From Bradyrhizobium sp. dw_78 (GTDB lineage Bacteria; Pseudomonadota; Alphaproteobacteria; Rhizobiales; Xanthobacteraceae), in the NCBI RefSeq assembly GCF_018449525.1, contig NZ_JAAVUS010000005.1, forward strand, positions 338,001 to 402,000: DNA of 64,000 nucleotides. The letters are read 5' to 3'. The notes under the pieces were generated by a model. The model was not told the DNA's origin, searched no databases, and was given only the letters and a program-made list of their open reading frames with translations. This document shows, one piece after another, positions 37,847-45,904 of this stretch. Both the position numbers and the translations under genes were made by a program. Position 1 is the first letter of the stretch; every line of letters begins with the position of its first letter.

Positions 37847-38469
37847 CCTTCATCCTCCTCGATGAGGTGATGGATGCCGGCGCGGAAATAGTCCCAGCCG
37901 GTATAGATCGTGAAGATCGCCGATGCCCACAACAGCAGCAGGCCGAGCTGGGTGATGACCGGAACGATCTCGTCCCCGGCCTCGCCCGCGAGCAGGAAGC
38001 CGATCGCGATCAGCTGCATGGTCGTCTTCCACTTGGCGAGCCGGGTCACGGGCACGCTGACCCGCAGGCCGGCGAGATATTCCCGCAGGCCCGACACCAG
38101 GATTTCGCGGCACAGGATCACGATTGCGGCCCACAGCGTCCAGCCGTGGATGATCCCGTCCGCCGCCAGCATCAACAGGCAGGACGCCACCAGGAGCTTG
38201 TCGGCGATCGGATCGAGCATCCGGCCGAAGGCGGAATGCTGGTTCCAGATCCGCGCGTAATAGCCGTCGAGATAATCGGTGATGCCCGCGGCGATGAACA
38301 CGGCCAGCGCCACCCAGCGCAGCCACAGCGGCCCGTCCATGATGGCCTGCGCATAGATGCAGCCCACCACCACCGGGATCGCGATGATGCGGGCGCAGGT
38401 CAGGATATTCGGCAGGGACAACGTGCCTTTCGCCGTGCCCCTCGTCGTTCGTGTTGTCGCGATGTTCAT
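37843..38469 (-). CDS. pgsA: CDP-diacylglycerol-glycerol-3-phosphate 3-phosphatidyltransferase PgsA
   Basis: PgsA makes phosphatidylglycerophosphate in the inner membrane. The protein is about 208 residues with the CDP-alcohol phosphotransferase motif complete: D65, D68-G69, A72-R73, G82, D86 and D90 within the stretch from TDYLDGYYAR to GRMLDPIADK. NILTCARIIAIP near the N-terminus is typical of PgsA. ATG at 38469 (complement 38467-38469) is preferred to an upstream in-frame start. The stop overlaps moaD. Confidence 0.95.
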   Translation of the reverse strand: MNIATTRTTRGTAKGTLSLPNILTCARIIAIPVVVGCIYAQAIMDGPLWLRWVALAVFIAAGITDYLDGYYARIWNQHSAFGRMLDPIADKLLVASCLLMLAADGIIHGWTLWAAIVILCREILVSGLREYLAGLRVSVPVTRLAKWKTTMQLIAIGFLLAGEAGDEIVPVITQLGLLLLWASAIFTIYTGWDYFRAGIHHLIEEDEG

Positions 38470-38591
38470 CCGCCTTACCAATACCGCCGCAGCATGAAGG
38501 TCAACCGTATGGCGCAAATGGTCCGTTCAACCGGTCTGCTCTAGACCACTGATCCGCTGTAGACCATGCAAATATGACGCGAAACCTGCCC

Positions 38592-40691
38592 TCAACCCGG
38601 CTGCGCGTGGAAAAACTCGAAAATCTTGCGGGCGCTTTCCGCGCTGACGCCCGGGACCTTGCCGAGGTCGGCGATCGACGCCCGTTCGATCTCCTTCAAC
38701 GTTCCAAAATGATGCAGCAAGGCCCGTTTCCGCGACGGGCCGATGCCGGGAATTTCCTGCAATCCGGCCTCGCGGATGTCCTTTTTGCGCAGCTTGCGGT
38801 GCGAGCCGATCACGAAGCGATGGGCCTCGTCGCGCAGCCGCTGGATGAAATACAGCACGGGGTCGCGCGGTTCGAGCTTGATCGCCTCGCGGTCCGGCAT
38901 GAACAGGGTTTCACGGCCGGCGTCGCGGTCTGGTCCCTTGGCGACCGCCAGCAGCGAAACCCGCGATAGCCCCAGGCTCTCGAAAATCTCCCTGACGGCG
39001 TTGAGCTGGCCGCGGCCGCCGTCGATAATGACGAGATCGGGCCATTGCGGAAAGGAATCGTCGTCCGCCTTGCTGCCGTGCGCTTTGGTTCCGTCGGTCC
39101 CGGCCGTGGCGCCATCGTCCGCAGGCGCGAGCAGCCGCTTGAAGCGCCGCTGCAATACTTCGCGCATCATCGCGTAGTCGTCGCCCGGCGTCAGGCCCTC
39201 GGAGCGGATGTTGAACTTGCGGTACTGGTTCTTGATGAAGCCGTCCGGCCCCGCCACGATCATGGCGCCGACCGCGTTGGTGCCCTGGATGTGGCTGTTG
39301 TCGTAGACCTCGATCCGCCGCAGCGGTTGCGGCAGGCCGAGCGTCGTGGCCAGCCCCTGCAACAGCCGGCTCTGGGTCGCGGTGTCCGCCAGCTTGCGCC
39401 CGAGCGCCTCGCGCGCATTGGTCAGGGCGTGCGTGACCAGTTCCTTCTTCTCGCCGCGCTGAGGCGTCGAGACCTCGACCTTGAACCCGGCCTTGACCGA
39501 CAGCGCATCGGCCAGCAGTTCCGGTTCCTCGATCTTGTGCGACAGTAACACGAGTTTCGGCGGCGGCTTGTCGTCGTAGAACTGCGCCAGGAACGAGCCC
39601 AGCACCTCTTCCGGGGTGAAGGATTTCTCCGCGCGCGGGAAATAGGCGCGGTTGCCCCAGTTCTGGCCGGTGCGGAAGAAGAACACTTCGACGCAGGAAT
39701 AGCCGCCATCCTGGTGGATGGCGAACACGTCGGCTTCCTCGACGGTGCGGGGATTGATGCCCTGCTGCGACTGGATCGCCGACAGCGCGGCGAGGCGGTC
39801 GCGATAGACCGCCGCGGTCTCGAATTCGAGCTCGGCCGAAGCCTTTTCCATCTCGGCGGCGAGTTCCTGCTTCACCGAACGGCTGCGGCCGGACAGGAAT
39901 CCGGTCGCCTCGCGCACCAGTTCGGTATAGCCGGGAAAATCGACCTCGCCGGTGCATGGGCCCGAGCAGCGCCGGATCTGGTAGAGCAGGCAGGGCCGGG
40001 TGCGGCTTTCGAAAAATCCATCGGTGCAGGAGCGGATCAGGAACGCGCGCTGCAACGCCGTGATGGTGCGGTTGACCGCGCCGGCGGAAGCGAACGGGCC
40101 GAAATACCGGCCGGGCCGCGACTGCGCGCCGCGGTGCTTGAGGATCTGCGGCGCCCAATGATCCCCGGTGATCAGAATATAGGGGAATGATTTGTCGTCG
40201 CGCAGCTGCACGTTAAAGCGCGGGCGCAGCTGCTTGATCAGGTTGGCCTCGAGCAGCAGCGCCTCGGTCTCCGTCGTGGTGGAGATGATCTCCACCGTGA
40301 CGGTGGCCGCGATCATGCGCAGGATGCGTGCCGGCAGCGGCGCGTTGACCCGCGCATAGGACGACAGCCGCTTGCGGACGTTCTTGGCCTTGCCGACATA
40401 GAGCACGTCGTTGGCCGCGTTGAGCATGCGGTAGACGCCGGGCGAGGTCGGTGCCAGCCGCACCGCGTTCTCGATCGCGCCGTGACCGACCGCCAGCGTC
40501 CCTTCCGCGATCGCTTCGACAGGCTCCTCCGGGACATCGGGCAGCCGCACCTCGTCATCGTCCTCGGCGATGGCGGTCGCCGGATCGATATCGCCTGCGG
40601 ATCCGTCCGGCGTCGGCAGCTCCGCCTCGGGGCCGCGCGGGCGCTCCCGAGGAGCCGATGTTCCCGGTTGTTCAGTGGAATCGTGAGCCAT
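38592..40691 (-). CDS. uvrC: UvrABC excinuclease subunit C
   Basis: UvrC makes both incisions in nucleotide excision repair. The 699-residue protein has an acidic, Pro-rich N-terminal extension of about 75 residues, then the GIY-YIG domain (GVY at 85-87, YVG at 98-100), the cysteine cluster region ([12 protein letters not shown]), the UVR motif, the RNase H-like C-terminal nuclease ([20 protein letters not shown], then IDGGRGQL) and helix-hairpin-helix repeats ([20 protein letters not shown]). ATG 40691 was chosen over an upstream in-frame codon because of the family and the intergenic character of the rest. The extension is somewhat long but common in relatives. Confidence 0.96.
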   Translation of the reverse strand: MAHDSTEQPGTSAPRERPRGPEAELPTPDGSAGDIDPATAIAEDDDEVRLPDVPEEPVEAIAEGTLAVGHGAIENAVRLAPTSPGVYRMLNAANDVLYVGKAKNVRKRLSSYARVNAPLPARILRMIAATVTVEIISTTTETEALLLEANLIKQLRPRFNVQLRDDKSFPYILITGDHWAPQILKHRGAQSRPGRYFGPFASAGAVNRTITALQRAFLIRSCTDGFFESRTRPCLLYQIRRCSGPCTGEVDFPGYTELVREATGFLSGRSRSVKQELAAEMEKASAELEFETAAVYRDRLAALSAIQSQQGINPRTVEEADVFAIHQDGGYSCVEVFFFRTGQNWGNRAYFPRAEKSFTPEEVLGSFLAQFYDDKPPPKLVLLSHKIEEPELLADALSVKAGFKVEVSTPQRGEKKELVTHALTNAREALGRKLADTATQSRLLQGLATTLGLPQPLRRIEVYDNSHIQGTNAVGAMIVAGPDGFIKNQYRKFNIRSEGLTPGDDYAMMREVLQRRFKRLLAPADDGATAGTDGTKAHGSKADDDSFPQWPDLVIIDGGRGQLNAVREIFESLGLSRVSLLAVAKGPDRDAGRETLFMPDREAIKLEPRDPVLYFIQRLRDEAHRFVIGSHRKLRKKDIREAGLQEIPGIGPSRKRALLHHFGTLKEIERASIADLGKVPGVSAESARKIFEFFHAQPG

Positions 40692-41007
40692 GGACCTGAA
40701 CTTAAGCGCGGATGCGGCCGATTTGAAGTTCCTGGGGTGGCCGCCGGGACCGGGAAGTTTGATGCGAAACGCCCAGGGCCTGACGCTCAAGGCTTGACGC
40801 CCAAGGCTTGCCCGGGTTTGCCGGCCGCGCCCTGCGCCGGTTCCGTCCCGGTAAGGTTCTCTTAACAATGATGAGCGGAGCGCTAACGGCGCTTAACAGG
40901 CCTTTAACTTAAAACTCTCGATAAATCCGCTTGAAAGAATTGGAATTCCGTAACCATGCGGGTTCTCGAACCGCGGTCGCGGCTGTCGCGTAATGTGGAG
41001 TAGGGTG
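40692..41007. other. uvrC-omp intergenic region
   Basis: The 316-bp divergent promoter region contains no supported gene. Its notable element is the CtrA-type box at 40893-40908. A GC-rich stretch next to uvrC contains the direct repeat GACGCTCAAGGCTT/GACGCCCAAGGCTT (about 40781-40807). Confidence 0.6.
40893..40908 (+). promoter_or_regulatory. CtrA-binding box
   Basis: TTAACAGGCCTTTAAC fits the alphaproteobacterial CtrA consensus TTAA-N7-TTAAC exactly. It is 100 bp upstream of the outer-membrane protein start at 41008 and 200 bp from uvrC. Confidence 0.6.
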
Positions 41008-41628
41008 ATGAGTAAGGTTGCTTTGCGGGCTTTGGCGGTGATCGCCGGAAGCGGGATCATGTCGGCGCAGGCGGCCGATCTGCCCTATGGGCGGGCTCCC
41101 TACACGGTCAACCAGCCGCTCAACGCCTATAGCTGGGCCGGTCCCTATCTCGGCGGCAATCTCGGCTACGCCTGGGGTTCGGTCGATCGCAATCCGACCA
41201 GCCCGTCCGGATTGGAAGGCGGCCTGCAGGGCGGTTACAATTGGCAATCGGGTCCGCTGGTGTTCGGCGTCGAAGGCGACATCCAGATCAGTGGCGCGGA
41301 CGACACCTTCGCGCCCTGGAAATTCTCGAACCCGTGGTTCGGAACGGTGCGCGGCCGGGTCGGCTACGCCTTCAGCAACATCCTGTTCTACGGCACCGGC
41401 GGTCTGGCGTTCGGCGAAACGCGCGGCGAGACCTATGGGCTGTCGGAATCCCACACCACTGCGGGCTGGACGGCGGGTGTCGGTGCGGAATTCGGCATCG
41501 CGCCGAACTGGAGCGCCAAGGTCGAATATCTCTATGTCGATCTTTCGGACGAGCGTTTCAGCATCACCGGGGCGTCGAACGGCTACCAGTTCGGCGTGCT
41601 GCGCGCCGGCGTGAACTATCATTTCTGA
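41008..41628 (+). CDS. outer-membrane beta-barrel protein (Omp25/Omp31-like)
   Basis: This 206-residue protein has a signal peptide (MSKVALRALAVIAGSGIMSA, cleavage after AQA) and the porin-like barrel pattern of the rhizobial Omp25/Omp31 family: YSWAGPYLGGNLGYAWG, GGLQGGYNWQSGPLVFGVEG, VRGRVGYAF, FYGTGGLAFG and the C-terminal GVNYHF with terminal Phe, the barrel-assembly signal. GGAG at 40997-41000 selects ATG 41008 rather than the ATG five codons earlier. It has a CtrA box upstream and a strong terminator downstream, so it is probably a single-gene unit under cell-cycle control (inference). Confidence 0.92.
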   Translation: MSKVALRALAVIAGSGIMSAQAADLPYGRAPYTVNQPLNAYSWAGPYLGGNLGYAWGSVDRNPTSPSGLEGGLQGGYNWQSGPLVFGVEGDIQISGADDTFAPWKFSNPWFGTVRGRVGYAFSNILFYGTGGLAFGETRGETYGLSESHTTAGWTAGVGAEFGIAPNWSAKVEYLYVDLSDERFSITGASNGYQFGVLRAGVNYHF

Positions 41629-41657
41629 GATCAACAAGAAAATACCGTGTCAAAACC

Positions 41658-41686
41658 TCCCGGCCGCTTGCGGCCGGGATTTTTTT
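41658..41686 (+). terminator. rho-independent terminator after the outer-membrane protein gene
   Basis: Ten-bp arms TCCCGGCCGC/GCGGCCGGGA with a TT loop (41658-41679), followed by seven T. Confidence 0.93.
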
Positions 41687-41760
41687 GTCGTGTTTTCGAA
41701 CAAAATTCGCGCCGAAAAACGCGCCAAACCAAAGCTAAAGCTCCGATCTTGTCGGAACCG
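41687..41760 (+). repeat. decayed family A repeat
   Basis: GTTTTCGAACAAAATTCGCG, then AAAAACGCGCCAAACCAAAG and CTCCGATCTTGTCGGAACC correspond in order to the blocks of family A but with many changes. It lies between the convergent omp and cold-shock genes. Confidence 0.55.
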
Positions 41761-41768
41761 CAACAACC

Positions 41769-41984
41769 CTACGATGAAACCACCAGGTTGACCGCTTTCG
41801 GGCCCTTGCCCTTCTTGTCCGGTTCAACCTCGAAGGTGATCCGTTGTCCTTCGGCCAGGTCCTTCAATCCCGCGCGTTCGACCGCGGTGACATGAACGAA
41901 CACGTCGCGACCGCCATCGTCGGGCTTGATGAAGCCGTAACCGCGCTCCGCATTGAAGAACTTAACCGTCCCAGTCATGGCCAT
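41769..41984 (-). CDS. cold-shock domain protein
   Basis: This is a 71-residue single cold-shock domain, a single-stranded nucleic-acid-binding RNA chaperone. MAMTGTVKFFNAERGYGFIK contains RNP1 (GYGFI, 15-19), and RNP2 is VFVHV (28-32). It ends GPKAVNLVVSS. The ATG complementary to 41982-41984 has GGGGGAG upstream; a longer in-frame reading to 42083 is the untranslated leader, which is long as is usual for csp genes. Several csp paralogues are normal in this lineage, so no specific symbol is given. Confidence 0.95.
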   Translation of the reverse strand: MAMTGTVKFFNAERGYGFIKPDDGGRDVFVHVTAVERAGLKDLAEGQRITFEVEPDKKGKGPKAVNLVVSS

Positions 41985-42346
41985 CGGGAAACTCCCCCGC
42001 TCAGCCGCTACGCTTTTTGCGTATCGGCCCGACCGGACATTCGCTGCCGGAAGCTTGGCCATCACTTGCGGATGAGGCGACACCGCCGATCCGCCTTAAA
42101 AAAATTGAGGCCCAATCACTCCGCCGCTACCATTCGCGGAAGCGGAACGTAAAGCCAGTCCATTATAGCAACTAAGCATAATCAGATTTCGGCAAATTGC
42201 CTACGGACGAAATCAGACTTTTAGCAAGCGCTGTTGATAGATTTAGAGCGTTTTCGAGCGAAGTGGCTTTCCGGTTGGCGTGAAGAAGACGCGTTAAAAC
42301 AAAAGAAGCAAGCCTCGGTTCTGATGCCATCAGAACCGAAAAGGCT
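41985..42346. other. csp leader and family A repeat region
   Basis: No gene is supported. The first about 100 bases are the probable csp 5' untranslated region (minus strand). Bases 42243-42350 are a near-complete family A repeat running from TTAGAGCGTTTTCGAGCG to AAAAGGCTCTAA, showing the inverted terminal motifs TTAGAGC and GCTCTAA. Confidence 0.75.
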
Positions 42347-42350
42347 CTAA
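42243..42350 (+). repeat. family A repeat, most complete copy, overlapping rlmJ stop
   Basis: About 108 bp with inverted ends TTAGAGC and GCTCTAA, the block AAGAAGACGCGTTAAAACA and the inner hairpin GGTTCTGATGCCATCAGAACC. The right end overlaps the rlmJ stop codon at 42347-42349. Confidence 0.88.
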
Positions 42351-43207
42351 GGTTTAGGCACTTCGAGCCTGAAGCGGCCGGCGCCGCCCTGGCCGAGCGG
42401 CTTTTCAAGCTCGGGAAGGATGATCCTGAGCTCGTTCGCAAGCATCCAGGGCGGATTGACGAGCAAAAGGCCGGCCGAGGCCAGCGCCGTGCCCGCAACC
42501 TGCGGCGCGACGCTGAATTCCAGGCGCAGGCATTTTCCGGGTGATGCAGCCGATGCGACGATCCCGGCGACATGGTGCGCCAGATTGTCGGTGGCGCGCC
42601 GGCTTTTCGCCGGATACCACAGCAAATAGCTGCCGGTCGGCCATTTCGCGAAGGCTTCGGCGAAGCCTGCAGCCATCCGCTCGAACTCATCCTTGGCTTC
42701 GAACGGCGGATCGATCAGGACTAGGCCGCGCCGCTCGTTCGGCGGCACGAAGGCCGGCAACGCCATCCAGCCGTCGAGATCGACCACACGGGCCTGGGTG
42801 TCGCGGCGCAACGCCCCGATCAGGCGCTTGCGCGCATGGGGCTCGATCTCGCATGCGGTCAGCCGGTCCTGCGGCCGCAGCAATGCGCGCGCGATCAAAG
42901 GCGACCCCGGATAGGTTCCGAGATCGCGCTGCGGATTGAAGGCCCTCACAATGTCGAGATAGGGCGCGATCAGCGCCCCTGCTTCCTGCGAAAACCGCGC
43001 CTGCATCACCCGCGCGATACCGGTGAGCCACTCGCCGCCGCGCCGCGCTTCCTCGGAGGTCAGGTCGTACACGCCCGCGCCGGCATGGGTATCGACGACG
43101 CGGAACGCAGCCGGCTTTTCCTGCAGATAAGTCAGGATGCGCACCAGCACGATGTGCTTGATGACATCGGCAAAATTGCCGGCGTGAAAGGCATGACGGT
43201 AGTTCAT
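42347..43207 (-). CDS. rlmJ: 23S rRNA (adenine-2030-N6)-methyltransferase RlmJ
   Basis: RlmJ makes m6A2030 in 23S rRNA. The 286-residue protein begins MNYRHAFHAGNFADVIKHIV, the family signature, and has VDTHAGAGVYDL (SAM binding), YPGSPLIAR and the catalytic DPPFE (166-170). The stop codon TAG lies in the TTAGAGC end of a dispersed repeat, and the last residues (EVPKP) may be shaped by it. Confidence 0.96.
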   Translation of the reverse strand: MNYRHAFHAGNFADVIKHIVLVRILTYLQEKPAAFRVVDTHAGAGVYDLTSEEARRGGEWLTGIARVMQARFSQEAGALIAPYLDIVRAFNPQRDLGTYPGSPLIARALLRPQDRLTACEIEPHARKRLIGALRRDTQARVVDLDGWMALPAFVPPNERRGLVLIDPPFEAKDEFERMAAGFAEAFAKWPTGSYLLWYPAKSRRATDNLAHHVAGIVASAASPGKCLRLEFSVAPQVAGTALASAGLLLVNPPWMLANELRIILPELEKPLGQGGAGRFRLEVPKP

Positions 43208-43267
43208 GCCAAAGCGTTACGACATCGGGCGACGAATGTAACCCCGGCCGTCGTAACCTTGGCCATC

Positions 43268-43339
43268 ATCATTCCGGAATGGTGCGTTAGCACCCTCGAG
43301 ATTCCGGATCCGATGCTCGCGCATCGCCCCGGAATGACG
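43268..43339. repeat. REP-like palindromic repeat, family B
   Basis: CATCATTCCGGAATGGTGCG at the left, CTCGAGATTCCGGATCCGA in the middle and CCCCGGAATGACGG at the right. It lies between rlmJ and the RNase T2 gene. Confidence 0.85.
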
Positions 43340-43347
43340 GTTGAGGC

Positions 43348-44046
43348 TTAGCCGCCGCGCAGCGGCGGCATCGATACCTGGTCGCGCCGGCAGGCGCGGC
43401 GGTCGATCTCCTCGCAGGAGCGGAACTGCAAATCCTTGCTCATGCAGATGCGGATTTCGCTGAGCCGGGTACGGTTGCAGGTCACGGCGATCGCGGAGGT
43501 GCTGAGACCGGGATTGGCCTTGACGAAGGCCGCCTCGATCTCGGCGGGCGCCACCGTCTTTTCTTCCGACAATTGGAGATATTCCTCGGGGATCTTCACC
43601 GCCGCGCGCGCCTTGCGGATGGTTTCGAAATAGGCGCGCTCGTCCAGGCCCGAGCAGGTGCCGTGCTTGTCCCATTCGCTGTAGATGAGGCCGGGGGCCG
43701 GCATCAAATCGAGCATCGACGTCATGATATTGCGGGCGAGCCGCGGCGAGGGCCGCTGGCAATATTCGGGAAAGCCGTGCTCATATTGCGGCCACAGGCC
43801 ATGCACCACGAACGAAAATGGCCGCCCGCCGCATTGGGCCTGCGAACGCCGGCCGCTGCCGCGCGCTTCCGCCTCCTCGCAGAACGAAGGCGACCAGGAC
43901 AGCGACAGCACGTAATAGTCGAACTCGCCCGGCGCGTTTTGCCGGCTGTCCTGCGCCAATGCCGTCCCTGCGTTCAGTGTGGCCGCCACGACCAGCAGGC
44001 CGCAGGCGATCAGTCCGCAGATCAAAGTCCGGCGAAAACGAAACAT
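43348..44046 (-). CDS. ribonuclease T2 family protein, exported
   Basis: This is a secreted or periplasmic RNase T2 endonuclease of 232 residues with a signal peptide (MFRFRRTLICGLIACGLLVV, cleavage after ALAQ). Both active-site segments are intact: CAS I VHGLWPQ (81-87, His82) and CAS II EWDKHGTC (124-131, His128 and Glu124). Several cysteines (FCEEAE, QCGGR, EYCQR, HGTC, CNRTR, RICMS, RSCEE, RACRR) suggest disulfides. It likely scavenges extracellular RNA for phosphate or nucleosides. It is followed, going upstream on the same strand, by another exported protein. Confidence 0.94.
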   Translation of the reverse strand: MFRFRRTLICGLIACGLLVVAATLNAGTALAQDSRQNAPGEFDYYVLSLSWSPSFCEEAEARGSGRRSQAQCGGRPFSFVVHGLWPQYEHGFPEYCQRPSPRLARNIMTSMLDLMPAPGLIYSEWDKHGTCSGLDERAYFETIRKARAAVKIPEEYLQLSEEKTVAPAEIEAAFVKANPGLSTSAIAVTCNRTRLSEIRICMSKDLQFRSCEEIDRRACRRDQVSMPPLRGG

Positions 44047-44086
44047 GGCGATGCCCCTTAACTTACAGCCACTGACAGCCAGCCAT

Positions 44087-44218
44087 TTACAGCGTCTTGG
44101 AGCGAGGCCTGCCCCGGACCTTGAGAACGAGGCGGCCTCCGGTTGGCGTCAAGAAAACACGTCACAACAAGATGATCGGACCTCGGCGCCGATTCGCTCA
44201 GGCCAAAAGGCTCAATCG
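44087..44218 (+). repeat. decayed family A repeat
   Basis: AGCGTCTTGGAGCGAGGCC, TCAAGAAAACACGTCACAAC and CCTCGGCGCCGATTCGCTCAGG follow the block order of family A with many substitutions. It fills most of the gap between two exported-protein genes. Confidence 0.6.
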
Positions 44219-44318
44219 TTTTGCAGCCTAGCAGGCTGCCGGAACATTTCAAGAACAAACACGCAGCCACCGGCCGCGAACAGCGGCTGGTGCCGTCAGC
44301 GGAGGGATTTTGGGCGAA

Positions 44319-44822
44319 TCAGGGTTTGGCGGAACGGCAGCTCGGATTATAGGCCCAGTTGCGATCGAGCCCGGTGACGCACCATTCGACGCCCTGGTCA
44401 TACCCGGCGAATCCGCCATCCTCGATGATCGAGTAATGCACGTGGCGCAGCTTGCCGTCGCTCAGCATGACGTCGCCGCTGCAATAGCGCCGCGGGATAT
44501 TGTCGGACTGCCAGGGCCGGAACGCGGTTTCGCGAATGTTGCCGAATCCGGTGATGGCGAGATCGGAATTCCAGAAGGTGCTTTCCTTCTCGTGAAACTG
44601 CGAGGAGATGGTCGACAGCGCCGACTCGCAGGGAGCCACCCGGCCGTCATATTTCGGGCCGGAAAGCCAGAAGTTCAGCTCCAGCGGATTGGCCGCTTCG
44701 GCGGCCTGGCCGAATGCCAGCAGTCCCAGAGCCACGCCGAGCGCAGCGGCGGCGCCGGCCTTTCCAAGATTTGCTTTTTTTCCAAGGCTGGATTGTTTCA
44801 AAGACTTGAAGATGTCGAGCAT
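44319..44822 (-). CDS. conserved exported protein of unknown function
   Basis: About 167 residues. MLDIFKSLKQSSLGKKANLG precedes a hydrophobic segment (AAAALGVALGLLAFG) ending in AAEA, so it is exported. The mature part has four cysteines (APCESA, RYCSGD, EWCVTG, PSCRSA) that could form two disulfides, and many aromatic residues (LELNFWLSGPKYDG; NWAYNPSC). I recognise no family. The ATG complementary to 44820-44822 was chosen because it gives a standard signal peptide; a longer in-frame reading upstream does not. Confidence 0.78.
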   Translation of the reverse strand: MLDIFKSLKQSSLGKKANLGKAGAAAALGVALGLLAFGQAAEAANPLELNFWLSGPKYDGRVAPCESALSTISSQFHEKESTFWNSDLAITGFGNIRETAFRPWQSDNIPRRYCSGDVMLSDGKLRHVHYSIIEDGGFAGYDQGVEWCVTGLDRNWAYNPSCRSAKP

Positions 44823-44990
44823 GGGCGATCCGCCAAGGTGATATTTCAAGGCGCGACGGTGCCGCGAAGCCGGGGCGAGGTCAAGTGCAACGCGGCAACA
44901 CTTGGCGGCAACTCCTTGGTCTTCCGCACCGGCGTTCTTTTCACGGCCGCGGATGCGCTTTAAGATGTCCCGATGATGAGGGAGTCCATG

Positions 44991-45281
44991 ATGCGAATGA
45001 TTCGGGCCGCGAGCTTGGTTGCCACCTGCGGGATGCTGGCGTTTTCGTCGGCCCATGCCGATACCGTTCCTCCCTTCCGGGGCAACGATACCGGCGGCAT
45101 CATCGCCTATCCCCTGACCCAGCAGACCGATATCCGTTCGCTCGCGATCGACCACTGCGCGCAATACGGCAAGGTGGTGAAGTTCCTGGCGGTAGAGCCG
45201 CATTACGGCGGCTACATTTCCTTTGCCTGCCGCTGGGCGCCGTATGGCGCGCTCGATCGGCCGGTGCGCGCCCGCTACTGA
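44991..45281 (+). CDS. small exported protein of unknown function
   Basis: About 96 residues with a signal peptide (MRMIRAASLVATCGMLAFSS, cleavage after AHA). The mature form (about 70 residues) has two cysteines (DHCAQY, FACRWA) and the sequence FRGNDTGGIIAYPL. GAGGGAG at 44978-44984 favours ATG 44991; ATGs at 44973 and 44988 are in frame. No family is recognised. A DUF3617 gene follows on the same strand. Confidence 0.75.
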   Translation: MRMIRAASLVATCGMLAFSSAHADTVPPFRGNDTGGIIAYPLTQQTDIRSLAIDHCAQYGKVVKFLAVEPHYGGYISFACRWAPYGALDRPVRARY

Positions 45282-45328
45282 CAGGGGCGCGAGCTTCGTC
45301 GGAAAAGATTTACCGGAAGGCGCATGAC

Positions 45329-45883
45329 ATGACGCAACGGCTTATCTCGCTTTGTCTGACGCCCTGTTTGCTGGCGTCCTGCCTGCTGTTGCCGGCGTTC
45401 GGCGCACGCGCCGACGAGCTGCCGCTGCGAAAGGCCGGCTTGTGGGAAATGAAGATGGCGCGGGCCAATTCGTCTTCGCCGGAGACGACGATCCAGCAAT
45501 GCACCGACGAGGCCTCCGACAGGGAGTTGTTCACGACGTTCTCGCCGATGTCGAAGGAAGTCTGCTCCAGGAAGGATATCCAGAAAACCGCAACTGGCTA
45601 TGTCAGCGATTCCGTTTGCGGCGCCGCCGGGGTATCGATCACCTCGCATGCCGAGATCACGGGCGACTTCAGCTCCGCCTACACCGTCAAGTCCACCTCC
45701 AATGCCCAGGGCGGTCCAGCCGCCATGCAAGGCGACCACGCGATGACGATCGAGGCGAAATGGCTCGGGGCCTGCAAGCCGGATCAGAAGCCGGGCGATA
45801 TCGTCATGCCCGGCGGCCTGAAGATGAACATCCACGATCTGGACAAGCTGAAGAGTTTGCTGCCCAAATCGATGCAGAAGTAG
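45329..45883 (+). CDS. DUF3617 family exported protein
   Basis: This is a 184-residue protein with a signal peptide (MTQRLISLCLTPCLLASCLL, cleavage after ARA). The pattern RKAGLWEMKMARANSS, the CTDEAS stretch, CSRKDIQKTATGYVSDSVC and HAEITGDFSSAYTVKS match DUF3617, a periplasmic beta-rich family of unknown function. GGAAGG at 45315-45320 marks the start at ATG 45329. It may be co-transcribed with the small exported gene before it. Confidence 0.85.
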   Translation: MTQRLISLCLTPCLLASCLLLPAFGARADELPLRKAGLWEMKMARANSSSPETTIQQCTDEASDRELFTTFSPMSKEVCSRKDIQKTATGYVSDSVCGAAGVSITSHAEITGDFSSAYTVKSTSNAQGGPAAMQGDHAMTIEAKWLGACKPDQKPGDIVMPGGLKMNIHDLDKLKSLLPKSMQK

Positions 45884-45904
45884 CCCCGGGAACTGGAAAG
45901 CCGA

